Positions 54,890 to 64,000 of a stretch of DNA of 64,000 nucleotides are shown here, in pieces. The stretch's first letter is position 1. Each line of letters opens with the position of its first letter. The position numbers and the translations under genes were made by a program. Under the pieces are notes generated by a model. The model ran no database searches and was not told where the DNA came from. It saw only the letters and a program-made list of their open reading frames with translations. This DNA is from Apiotrichum sp. Y4204 (Eukaryota; Basidiomycota; Tremellomycetes; Trichosporonales; Trichosporonaceae). The stretch spans positions 496,001 through 560,000 of the forward strand of contig JAMYHL010000002.1 of NCBI GenBank assembly GCA_025531455.1, in the 5' to 3' direction.

Positions 54890-57800
54890 TTAGAAGGTGC
54901 CTACGTTGACAGGCGTCCGAGGCAGCGGCGGCAGAGGCGGCATAGGAGGGATCGCTGACAGAGGTGTAGCTGCCTTGCGGAAGATACCTGGACGACTCGG
55001 GGATGAGGTGCTGGGACTTCTCTTCAAGGGGCTGGACCAGGCAGATGGGCTGCTGAAGTTTCCGCTGCTCGGCGACCGTACCATGGGGTGGCCTCCAGAG
55101 TGCGACTGTGAACGACGCCGAAGGGCCTGCCACGACCCAGACGCATTGCGCAACAGAGTCGGGGGCGTAGGGTTGGCGAGGAAACGTCGTGAGGTTGGCG
55201 TACCTTGCTCATACGTGGGGCGCAGAGGTGTCACGTCACCATCGCCATCATGGGAGTTCAGAGGTGAGCGCGGTGTGACCGGAGACGTCCTCTGCGGGCC
55301 ACAGGGCCCAAATGTGCTGGACGGGGATGCAAAAGCGGCCGCTGGAGAACTCTGATCAAAGGCTAGAATTTGAACCCCACGGGGGGGAACTCTGATCGTG
55401 AGATCGCGTCTTCCTGGCGAGTTGGCCTTGCGGATTTCAACCGACGGCGCCTTCAAATGCGCTGGAGGTGTTAACGGCGCCACGCAGCTGGTAAGTCTTT
55501 TGAGAACACGTTCCGCTGCGGCAACGTGGGCCAAGTCAACCAGCTGTTCAGGTAAGCTTAGTGGTCTCCCAAACAGCTTACCTCCAAGACGACCTGTTCC
55601 AAAAGCCAAGTGACTCGCGCCTTGGCCTCGGCCTCAAAGTCATGCCCTTTTTCCGCAGCCTTCCGCGCCTCTTGTTCGATCATGTCTGTCAACTTGCTTT
55701 CGACCTGAGCTGAAGTAAGGTCCAGGTTGTTGAACAGCGCAAGGATCGACCCAAGCGCGGTAGGATCGTTCGACTTGTTGGTGCTCACTTTCCTCGCTGG
55801 CGTCTTGACCGATGTCGTCGTTTCCTCGGAGTCGGGGACGAGCTGCTCGCCGTCGACAATCACATACTGCCGGAACTGGTGTCGACGATGAGTGTCGATC
55901 CCGCCTGCTCTGCGCCCCTCCATCGTTTTGGAACCGGGGCGACCTCCCATAGCCCAGAGGTTCTTTTGCGGTGGCGAGGGAGAGTCTAAGGGCGCGTCGA
56001 GCGATGCGGTGGGTGAAAGTGGCGGCGTCAAGGACGGAAACTCTGCAGCTGGTCGCTTTTTCGCCGGCACTTGCTCCTCAAATGCAGGCATGAGAGGTGT
56101 CGTCGGCGCGGTGCTGATTCTCCCCATTCGACGGGGGGTAGCAGACGAGGAATTTGACGATTTGGAGGACTTACGACGCACGAGATTCGTCATTGACTGA
56201 GCGAAACGCGGCTCGGGCGTCGGGTTGCACACTTCCGCCCTCACAGATGGCGGTTCCGGGAAACGGAACTCGGCTTCCTTTGCTGTCATGGGCACCCGAG
56301 TTGCCTCACAGATGGTAAAGTCGCCAAGGGTTGAGATGGACATGGATAGGGACGACATCGAGGTGGTTGCTGTAGCGATAGAGGAAAGGGAAGCGCGCCG
56401 GCGTCGCAGAACCTCCTTGCGGCGGTTTGTCCTCCGCAGGCTATATGACACTGGCGGTTGGTTTGATTGGGAGGAGGGAGTCACTTCGTCCTCATCACCT
56501 TGCGGCCCAATATCTGCAATGTACTGGTCAAGGTCAAAGGAAACATCCCGCTCGTGAAAGGCGGACAGCTTGCGCGCGACTTCACGAGGTGGAATACCAA
56601 AGACCTTCCTCAACTCTTGCACAAAGGCTTTCGTCTCGTCCTTTGTTTCGAGATTGTCAAGAAAATCAACCGCCTTATCCCTACCGCCACCCAGGGTCCA
56701 GCCATCAGGATCAGGACCTAGACGGTAACGGAGAAAAAGGAGATGGTCGGCAAGAACGGAGCGAATATCCCCAGATGAGTCTGATAGTCCCAGGCTGTTA
56801 GGGGATCCGAGGTTGCTGGTGCTCATGGCTATCAAGGACATGCCAAGTGAGCGGTTGCGTGTCATTGTCGCAGAAGGAGGTCCAGGTGAAAAGTCGGTGG
56901 TCGACGCTCCAAACGCTCCCAGTCGCGACCAGCCAGTTGGGGAGGGATCCGCGGCGGAAAGATGAGTAGGTAACGATGGACGACGATCGTCATATTGAAG
57001 CTTTGCCAGCCATGGTATTGCCAGCGTCTTGCGTTTTGAGCCACGGGAAAGTGATAGGCGGGAACCACTCCGGTTGCGACAACGGGCGCTCTCGAGAGGC
57101 GTCCACTGCGTCGCTGCCTCGCGGCCATCAAGCGCGAGGGAAGAAAACACCTTGTTGACCGCATCGCGACGAGATTGAATGTTCAGGTGACCACGGATAT
57201 AGTACAGGTCGGAGGCAAGAGCCTGGGGTTCGGCTCCGGCAGCAAGACGCCTTACGGCCCAGGCTCTAACCAGCTCTGTGGGATCACTTGTGGCGAAGAC
57301 GCTCTTGCTAAGCAGGCTTATGAGCTGCTGGGTGTCGACAAAGCCGAACCGGTAGCGGAACAGATCCAGTGTGGGAATGACCACAGTGTCCGTACCAAAG
57401 GCTGCGTGAAGCTATTGTCAGCTCCGGAATGTCTGTGAGCTCACCTCCATGTGCACTTCCACAAACTTTTTAGCGATTGCGTCTACAAAGTTGCAGTCGC
57501 CCTCGCGCCAACGACGTCCAACATACTCAATCACGAGTTCAAGTACATGTGCTTTTGCAATCGCCTCGTTAGGTTCGCGGGCAATGCGAATGAGGGCTTC
57601 GGACAAGTTTTTTTTAGAGAGGTGACCAATGGCTGCGAGGGGTAACGGCGGCGGGGCAGTGCCTGCCACTAATGATCCCGGAGTGAGGCAGAAGGGATAC
57701 AAGAGACCCACGGGTGTGTGGAGGAGTGACATGGATATGCGGATTCCCCGTGGAGGGCACTGAGGTGGTAACGAACAAAACCGTCCACAGATTAGAGAGC

Positions 57801-58522
57801 ATGTTGAAGATGTCGGTGCAAGTCGATGAGGATGCCACAATGCAATACGAGCAGAACAGAAGGCGCCACAGTCAGTATGTGGAGAAACGAACAAGAGTGG
57901 AAAATGTGAGACATACCATCTGGACCGTATTGTCAGCTGCATTGCAGTAATCGCGGACCCGGATGCCGGCTTTGAGCGAGCGCCAGGCGTACTCTTCAAG
58001 GGCGGTGACTGCGTCCTCGGAGGTGAGGGCACGGGCAAGCGCGTCAGCGAGCGCCGCCTCGCGAGGCCCAGGTAGGGACTCCCCTTTCGACTGCTGTCGC
58101 CGAGGTTTGTTCACCGATGATGCGAGGGAGGAAGAGGGCGAGGACGGTGTCTTGCGGGACAGGGCGGGGTTGGTGCCTGCACTGGAACCGATGGGTACGC
58201 TCGAGCTCACAGTTGACCCTTCCATGTCGGGTCCATCCTGGACGTCGTGCATATCGCCTGGGGCAACAGTGCGGGCAAGTGGGGAAGAAGAGGCGGCCGA
58301 GTAGGGTATGGTGAGAACGCTGTTTGACGAGGTACGCGACGAGCTCTGGGACAACGAGGTGATGGATGAGACGCTCACTCTTATGCGGTTGCTGGACCCC
58401 TTTAGCAGCGAAGAAGCGTTACTGCGAGAGAGAGGCCGAGAGTGCGAGACCGACCCAGTGCGAGTGGAGAAGAGAGGAGAAGGTGGGAGGGAAAAAGTTG
58501 CGCTCACCGCCGAGAGAGACAT
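54890..58522 (-). CDS. Large unknown protein, Ser/Pro-rich
   Basis: Four exons (58522-57917, 57759-57445, 57411-55582, 55543-54890) give 1134 aa. The N-terminal ~150 residues are Ser rich. A probably folded helical region spans ~165-420 (ALEEYAWRSLKAGIRVRDYC, IGHLSKKNLSEALIRIARE, VIEYVGRRWREGDCNFVDAI, TLDLFRYRFGFVDTQQLISLL). The middle is low complexity with basic RRTNRRKEVLRRRRA. A second helical patch surrounds residues ~880-945 (SILALFNNLDLTSAQVESKL ... ARVTWLLEQVVLE | LVDLAHVAAAERVLKRLTS) and the C-terminal ~180 residues are Ser/Pro/Arg rich. Repeated helical segments suggest a scaffold or adaptor, but no family is recognised. The start could lie further upstream: GTGAGC follows the first five codons. 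Confidence 0.72.
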
Positions 58523-59150
58523 GCCGGGCGAGTGTATCGATAGTACTATTCGGATCTACTCCGCAGCACCGCTTCTCCTTGTAGAGCTGCGTCTCGCCTC
58601 TGTGGCCTGTGGCACTCTCTCTCTCCCCTGTACACGAGGCGTTAACGAGTTGATCAGCGGTCGATCCTGGGGTGTACAGTCCAGACAAAGGGACTCGATT
58701 ATCAGCTCCAAAGGAATGAGCGAAGTCAGGCGGAATAGGAAAGAAACGAGCGGGGACGACCAAATGAAACGAGTCGGACAGAGAAAAATGCCCAAAATGG
58801 CGGTGACGGCATTGGCGATGCCGCGAGGCCGTCGATCCGCAGTGACCTCTAGCTATAATAGGCGAGTAACGGTGATAACGTAGGATTAAGTGGCCAGTGG
58901 GGGGAGTGAGAGCGACAATCGACGACAGGTGGGCGGAGGGATCGAAGCTACCGAGTGGCCGCGAGTGGGGGCTATTGCGCCAGTCGGAAGCACTCGAGAG
59001 CTGCGGGCGGAATGAAGAGAAAGCGGATGGGCGTGATAAACGAACGCCCTTGCAACCACGAGGGAGAGTATCCACACGGAGGGATGAGCAGGGGGTAGGG
59101 GGACCAGGAGCCCAAGAGGATCGGCGCACAATTGAACGTGACAATCGCGG

Positions 59151-59226
59151 AAAGAGGAAGAGAAAAAGAGGAAGAGAAAAGGAGGAAGAGGAAGAGGAAG
59201 AGGAAGAGGAAGAGGAAGAAGAAGAA
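59151..59226. repeat. Polypurine (GAGGAA)n tract
   Basis: About 75 nt of almost pure A/G, mainly GAGGAA and GAAGAG units. It reads as polypyrimidine on the strand of the gene starting at 58522, so it may be part of its leader or promoter. Confidence 0.85.
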
Positions 59227-59699
59227 GGTAAGCAATGTGAGAAGAGAAGTCTCTTCATAGAGCTACAGCAGATCCGAGAATGAGAGGATCCTCAGATGTG
59301 TCGAGTGCTGTACACCATGCGCAGCGGGGGCGGAATGTCTGGTGCGAATCAAGTGCGCAAGAGCCAAGAATGAGAAGCTGAGAAATCTCACGAGATCACG
59401 AGGTTGTAGTGACGACAGTTTAGTCAACCGGTCAGCCAGAGTTGGACGTCGGGTAAAAAAAGAAGCAAGAGGCGGGTAAGCTTCTTTTCGTTCTCTTGTG
59501 TCTTGCGTGAATGTCGTCGGGTGAGTGGGTGCTGTGTTGTTGGGTAGAACTGGTATACGTAGAACTGGTATACTGGTAAAAACCCTTGCACACCAGTTGG
59601 GTCAGTTAGTGCCCCGACCGATCTGCAAGGAGGTTCAAGGCTCAAGGAGGGGCGAGCGAGCGTCGTCGAGCATGACAGTGAAACACTGAAACAGTGATC

Positions 59700-59745
59700 T
59701 CCAGGATACAGGATATCAGGATACCAGGATCAAAGGATCAAAGGG
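59700..59745. repeat. Degenerate AGGATA/AGGATC repeat
   Basis: Six or so imperfect units (CAGGATA, TATCAGGATA, CCAGGATC, AAAGGATC) occur in tandem in the gene-poor region. Confidence 0.7.
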
Positions 59746-61372
59746 TCGTAAAGCTCTTCGCGTCCGCTGCCCTCGTACCTCCGGCTCTGAGAGCGGAGCT
59801 ACTCGAATCATCTGATCATCTGGGCGCCATGACAATCTTCCGCAGATGATTCACGATGATGGACCCCACTGCGTGCTACGCACTGAGTGCTATGTCACTC
59901 GCTCTTTGCCTCGCCCTAAAAATGCGGGTGCTGCCGAAAACGGAAAAATCCTGCCCCTCATAAGTGCCGTCTCTCGCGCGAGTCGGTGCTGAAGCCACAG
60001 AAGCACGAGATGACGAGCAAGTCTCGATGGACAGGGTTTTCGGGCAGTATGGGGATCGGGCCACAGTTCAGCAAAAAGAACATGGTGGGGACACACCGTG
60101 CGCACCGAAACAGTAATGGGGCGGTATTGCAAGATGTGAGCTGGGGTTGGGGTTGGACGCTGATCCTGAGACAGTCGCTGAGACGCAGGGTGGATCAGTG
60201 CAGAAACAGGAACCAACCGAGGGCAATAAGAACCGGGGTCAGCTCGGAGGATATCAGGCTTGCAGGATTCTAGCTATCCTAGGCGGGACAGGACAGGACG
60301 CAGCAACTTTACCACACCGGGTCATAGCGTCAAGTGAAGCATGAACCAATAAGGCGTGGATAGGGGAGCTCGGGAAGTTGTTTCAAACTCAAGCGCATAG
60401 AGACATGTGCAGAGAGGGTTCAAGAGATGTCCAGACCAGCTTCCGAGAGTTTGAGAATTCGTGCAGCGGAGTCGCCCGCGTCGAGCGTAGCGCTATAATC
60501 ATCGATCTGCTTCAATGGTGGTGAGCAGCTAGCAAAGGAGGCGGTGAAATGAAGGATCACCATATCGGTCCATGGAGTCATCGATCATCGACCCACCGAT
60601 CCCTCGAGCCATCAATCGTCAGATCGTCAAAGGTGTGGTAGCTAGCTAGCTAGCATAATACGAGGATACTCGGACTCTAGTCCTCTGCTTGCATTCTGGC
60701 ATGGCTGGGCGAAGTCAGCCCCAAGGCCCAAATAGTGTGTTTGCACGGCTGGGTTGCCCGGAGTTTCAGCGTCTTGGCGTCCCATAAGAAGCGAAAAAAG
60801 CCAGGATTGCAGGATTCATGTGCGCTCCCAGCAACAGCAGGAGAGCACCAAGAAATGAGTATATACAGCTTCGCCAAGCTCGCTCGCCCGGGCGTAAGGG
60901 ACCAAAGATGGGCGCAGGCCCCGCGCGCCGGCGCAGGGCGCCACGGTGCACGGTGCGCGAGTGAAAGGAATGCTCCGAGGAGGACGTCGGGAGATCAGGG
61001 GATCAGGGTGAGGGCCATGGAATGTGTGAGTGGAAAAACTGACAGCCTGGATGGGAATGAAGAAGTAAGAAGAGTAGCGGGAAGAAAACTGGACAAGGGG
61101 TAGAGAAGTTTTGCGAGTGCGTCGCGATATCTGTCTTTGGTTAGCTAGCTAGTAAGCTAGTACGGTGCCCGACATGCGGCGTGAGCGCAACGAGCTTGTG
61201 ATCTTGTGAGCATGCGAACGTGAACGCGCAGTCGTCGACAATGGATACCTTCTTCCAGCCCATGCTCTCGTTGCGCGGTGCCTGCATCCATATTCCATTC
61301 TCGCCCAGTGCCTAGCCCAATCCGGCAATTGCACACGATCAGCCCGATGATCGATCGACTGTAATGCGTCTC

Positions 61373-61432
61373 ACGGCGCGTGAGGCGTGTGAGGCGTGTG
61401 AGGCACGTGATGGCGCGTGATGGCGCGCGTGC
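61373..61432. repeat. Degenerate GAGGCGTGT / GATGGCGCGT repeat
   Basis: Roughly six GTGAGGC/GTGATGGC units of 9-10 bp in tandem, including one CACGTGA. Confidence 0.7.
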
Positions 61433-61857
61433 AGTCGTGAGCGCTGATAAGCTGATATAGCGTGAGGTCTGGTGATCGTGAAGAACTAGCTACTAGGAAA
61501 TAGCGCGGATGCAGATCGGGATCGGGGCTAATAGCTAATAGTCCTGTATGCGTGCCAGCTCGCCTGAATGCAAGCCGTAAGCTCGCAACAGCGCAGAGCT
61601 GCTGAGCTTGGGCCGTGTCCGGTCTTCTCAGCCATGTTTTACTGTACTCTGTCGTGCGTGGTGGGTCATTCGAGGTTGGTCGCGAATCGTTGATCGATGA
61701 TTGCTCGTCGCCTCGTCACCAGTGTCCTATTGTAGCTATCGATCTGCACGATTGGGCAACATCTGATAATAGAATTAACAGAATCTGGTATCTGTTTTTG
61801 GTTGATCCCAACCTCTGATCACGATCTGTGATCTGCATCCGGGACGACCCCTACGCT

Positions 61858-61935
61858 TACGACCCCTTACAACCCCTACGAGCCCCTATGGTCCCGATGA
61901 TCCCTACGATCTCAATGGCCCCGACGATGCGCTAC
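61858..61935. repeat. Degenerate CCCCTACGA repeat
   Basis: About eight imperfect 9-12 bp units (CCCCTACG, CCCCTTAC, CCCCTATGG, TCCCTACGAT) in tandem. No conserved protein is encoded. Confidence 0.6.
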
Positions 61936-62237
61936 CTCTTTCCTGCGATGGTGAGCGCTATCAAACGACCAAATTGGCCCATCAGCTTCTGGCTCCGATT
62001 ATAGACTAGCTTGTGCTAGTTCCATTTCCACAATGGGAGCCGCCTCAGAGGTCTCGGTTCTGAGAAGCGCCGAGATGAATCAATTGATCTCGGGTACCTA
62101 CCCCGATCCCGGCTGGTGCCGCGGATCCGGCGTATTGCACATCTGCATCGAAGGGGCATAGAGAATAGAGTATAGAGATTACAACACGGGGTACAGGATT
62201 CAAAATACGACAGAGATGGAACAATGATGATGGTCCG

Positions 62238-64000
62238 TTATAATTCGTCGGCGAAGAGGCCGACGTCCCATGACTGGTTGGCGGCATACCACGTCCGCGG
62301 GTAGGTAAAGTCGAGTGTGGTGCCGTTCCCGACGTACTGTCATTAGTATTGGCCTTCCAAGCGCATGTTACTCACCGCTACGCGGAGGTAGTGGTCCACC
62401 TCGGGGTCGACGCGGGCCTGCTCAATGGTGAATTCTGGATCTGTCAGTTGTGTTGCTGTTTCGTAGCTCACGGTTCTCCTTGTAGTTCTCGTTCCAGACG
62501 AGGTCGTCGAGGAGGACGGTGACGGCAGTGATGCCTGCGTCCTTGAGCGTCCCGTTGAGTGCGGGCCAGGCGACCATCGCTGCCGATGCCTCGAGGAGGG
62601 GCACCAGCGTCCCAGCCTCCGAGTCGCCGAGGAGCTGTGGGTCAGTATATACTAATAAACCCTCAATGAGGCAATTAACTCACCTCACTCGCGTGCTCGA
62701 TGATGCTCGCCCACCCCCAGCGGCCGACACCGTCGAGGAAGAAGCCGAGGAGGAACGCCTGCCCGAAGAGGCTTATCCTGTTCGGGAGGCTGAGGACGGG
62801 GATTCCCGCCAACGAGAGGAGGTAGTGGTGCAGGCGGAGGTAGTAGCCGTGTCCGACGAACGCGAGGAGAACAAGGACCGGGAAGAGCGGGAGATAGCGC
62901 TTCAGGTAGTAGCGGAAGAAGCCGAGGCGGCGGTACTCGAGTAGCTGGAGTGTGACGACGGCGACGACGACGACAATGATGACCGCGAGGGTGATGACTC
63001 CGCCGGCGGAGAGCGTGCCGTACCCGAGGCGTGAGATGGGGATTTTTGCAAAGAGCGTCGAACTCTCAATCCCGATCCAAAACCCGGCGCCTTGCCAGAT
63101 CGCCATATCGAGAGTCAGGCCGGCGCGGATAAAGCCCGTGATCGTGCGGCGGAAACTGACATTCCACATCCAGTACCCCGCAAAGAGGACGGGCGGGAGG
63201 CCGCCCATGATCCACGACCAGTCTGGCGGACGGACCTTCATGTCCGACGCGAGGTTGATCTGGATGTACCCGAGGGAGAGGAGGACGATGAACAGTACGT
63301 GCGGCGGCGGGGTGAACAGCGCCGTGAAGAGGAAGAGGAGCACAATGTTGTAGCTCGAGATCGGCCAGTGGAACTCCATGCACCGCCCCAGGCGGCCGGC
63401 GGGCGCGATCCGGAACGCGGCGGGGTAGTGTGGCGGGAACGACAGCGACTCGAGCCCGCTCCCGCCCCGGCTGCCCATGAAGCCGCGGGCGCCGTCGGGG
63501 AAGTCGAGTGGTGTGATGGTGACACAGCCACCAAAGGTCGGCGATATCGCGCCGGCGTGCAGCGCCGCGGGGCAGATCCACGAGTCAGCCCTAATGTCAG
63601 CAAAAGGAAGGGCAACAGATGCACAGGCGCAACGTATGATCCGTCTCCTGTACGACACTCACCGATATGTCCCCGCGTCATCGCCGCCGCCAACAATCAA
63701 CGGCACGCCGTTGATGATCTGGTTCCCGACGAAGCGCGGGTTCCCGAGCGGCGTATTATGACACCCGCCAGGACATCTATACAGGCCCGGCTCGAGGCCG
63801 GCGGCACACTCTGTCCCGTTCTCGCCACAGTAGTCTGGCGGCCAGTCGGGCCAGTACGTGGATGTGCAGCCGAGAGTCTCCGGCGTGTTGGGGAGGTAGA
63901 ACGCCGCGCGGACGAGGAGTATGAGGCCCGTCGCCCAGATAAGCAGGAAGGGGAACCAGAGCGCATGCGTGCGCCAGCGGCGCGCGAGCCGCGCCGTCTG
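62238..64000 (-). CDS. LCCL-domain multi-pass membrane protein (5' truncated)
   Basis: Five exons are visible (from the edge to 63663, then 63590-62684, 62634-62472, 62440-62376, 62336-62238), giving the last ~524 residues. A first membrane helix (ALWFPFLLIWATGLILLVRAAF) is followed by FYLPNTPETLGCTSTYW and a Cys-rich LCCL-type domain (NPRFVGNQIINGVPLIVGGGDDAGTYRADSWICPAALHAG, GGCVTITPL). About six or seven more helices follow, e.g. YNIVLLFLFTALF, VLFIVLLSLGYIQINLA, VITLAVIIVVVVAVVTLQLL and FPVLVLLAFVG. This layout is that of fungal LCCL proteins of unknown function. The protein ends FADEL; the last four residues equal the ER-retrieval signal used in fission yeast. The start lies beyond the right edge. 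Confidence 0.88.

Larger units (their letters stand above)
58523..62237. other. 3.7 kb gene-poor region
   Basis: No recognisable gene. It contains a ~75-nt polypurine tract, GGATA-type repeats, GCTAGC runs, GAGGCGTGT repeats and CCCCTACGA-like units, listed separately. The first ~700 bp probably serve as promoter or leader for the minus-strand gene starting at 58522. Confidence 0.45.

Noticed and set aside
58419..59258. A 279-codon minus-strand frame with long Ser runs.
   Set aside because: The Ser runs are the polypyrimidine tract read as codons; it overlaps the start of the unknown gene in another frame and probably represents leader sequence.
1..64000. A CRISPR array, phage, insertion sequence or biosynthetic cluster.
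   Set aside because: Content is eukaryotic with spliceosomal introns. No regularly spaced repeats, transposase or polyketide/peptide synthase modules were seen.

Overview
The window reads as nuclear DNA of a basidiomycete yeast. Tremellomycetes, and within them Trichosporonales (Cutaneotrichosporon, Apiotrichum or Trichosporon type), fit best. The reasons are GC-rich codon third positions, very compact genes, many 35-60 nt introns with GTGAGT/GTAAGT/GTGGGT donors and CTAAC/CTGAC-like branch sites, CT-rich leaders before start codons, and gene contents that match fungal families (Fol1, Whi2-like, RMD1/DUF155, GPI phospholipase B, LCCL membrane protein). The genus is an inference; no rRNA is present to settle it. 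I see no CRISPR array, prokaryotic operon or intact transposon.

Layout. 1-2616: a large 5'-complete, 3'-truncated minus-strand gene with Cys-rich motifs, repeats, a SUMO-interacting-type motif and a faint Ulp1-like segment. 3044-5386 (-) SEC63, divergent from 6165-6983 (+) COX6a (COX13). 7457-10284 (-) GYP7 Rab-GAP, divergent from 10672-14020 (+) SEC24. 14363-15977 (-) DMC1 in 17 tiny exons. 18722-20949 (+) phospholipase B and 21229-23185 (+) RIO2 in tandem. 23399-25722 (-) unknown protein. 26615-29136 (-) membrane-anchored GMC oxidoreductase. A 6.5 kb gene-poor stretch follows. 35624-39056 (-) is a large RGG/low-complexity protein, 39481-41178 (-) cytochrome c peroxidase, 41950-44192 (-) an RMD1/DUF155 mitochondrial-type protein, and 44655-47238 (-) an Aco2-type aconitase divergent from 47702-48798 (+), a methyltransferase with a His-Gly tail. 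50548-51960 (+) is a Whi2-like BTB protein convergent with 52112-54392 (-) FOL1. 54890-58522 (-) is an unknown large protein. A 3.7 kb gene-poor stretch leads to 62238-64000 (-), an LCCL multi-pass membrane protein truncated by the window edge.

The genes are independently transcribed housekeeping and accessory genes and do not form one pathway. Loose themes are ER translocation and COPII export (SEC63, SEC24), Rab recycling (GYP7), mitochondrial metabolism (COX6a, aconitase, DUF155, possibly the peroxidase), meiosis (DMC1), ribosome maturation (RIO2) and folate synthesis (FOL1). The most unusual items are the gene at 1-2616, the His-rich methyltransferase, the micro-exon and GC-AG intron architecture of DMC1, and the anchored GMC oxidase. 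Exon borders were placed by eye from GT/AG signals and reading-frame continuity; in every multi-exon model below the exon lengths sum to a multiple of three.
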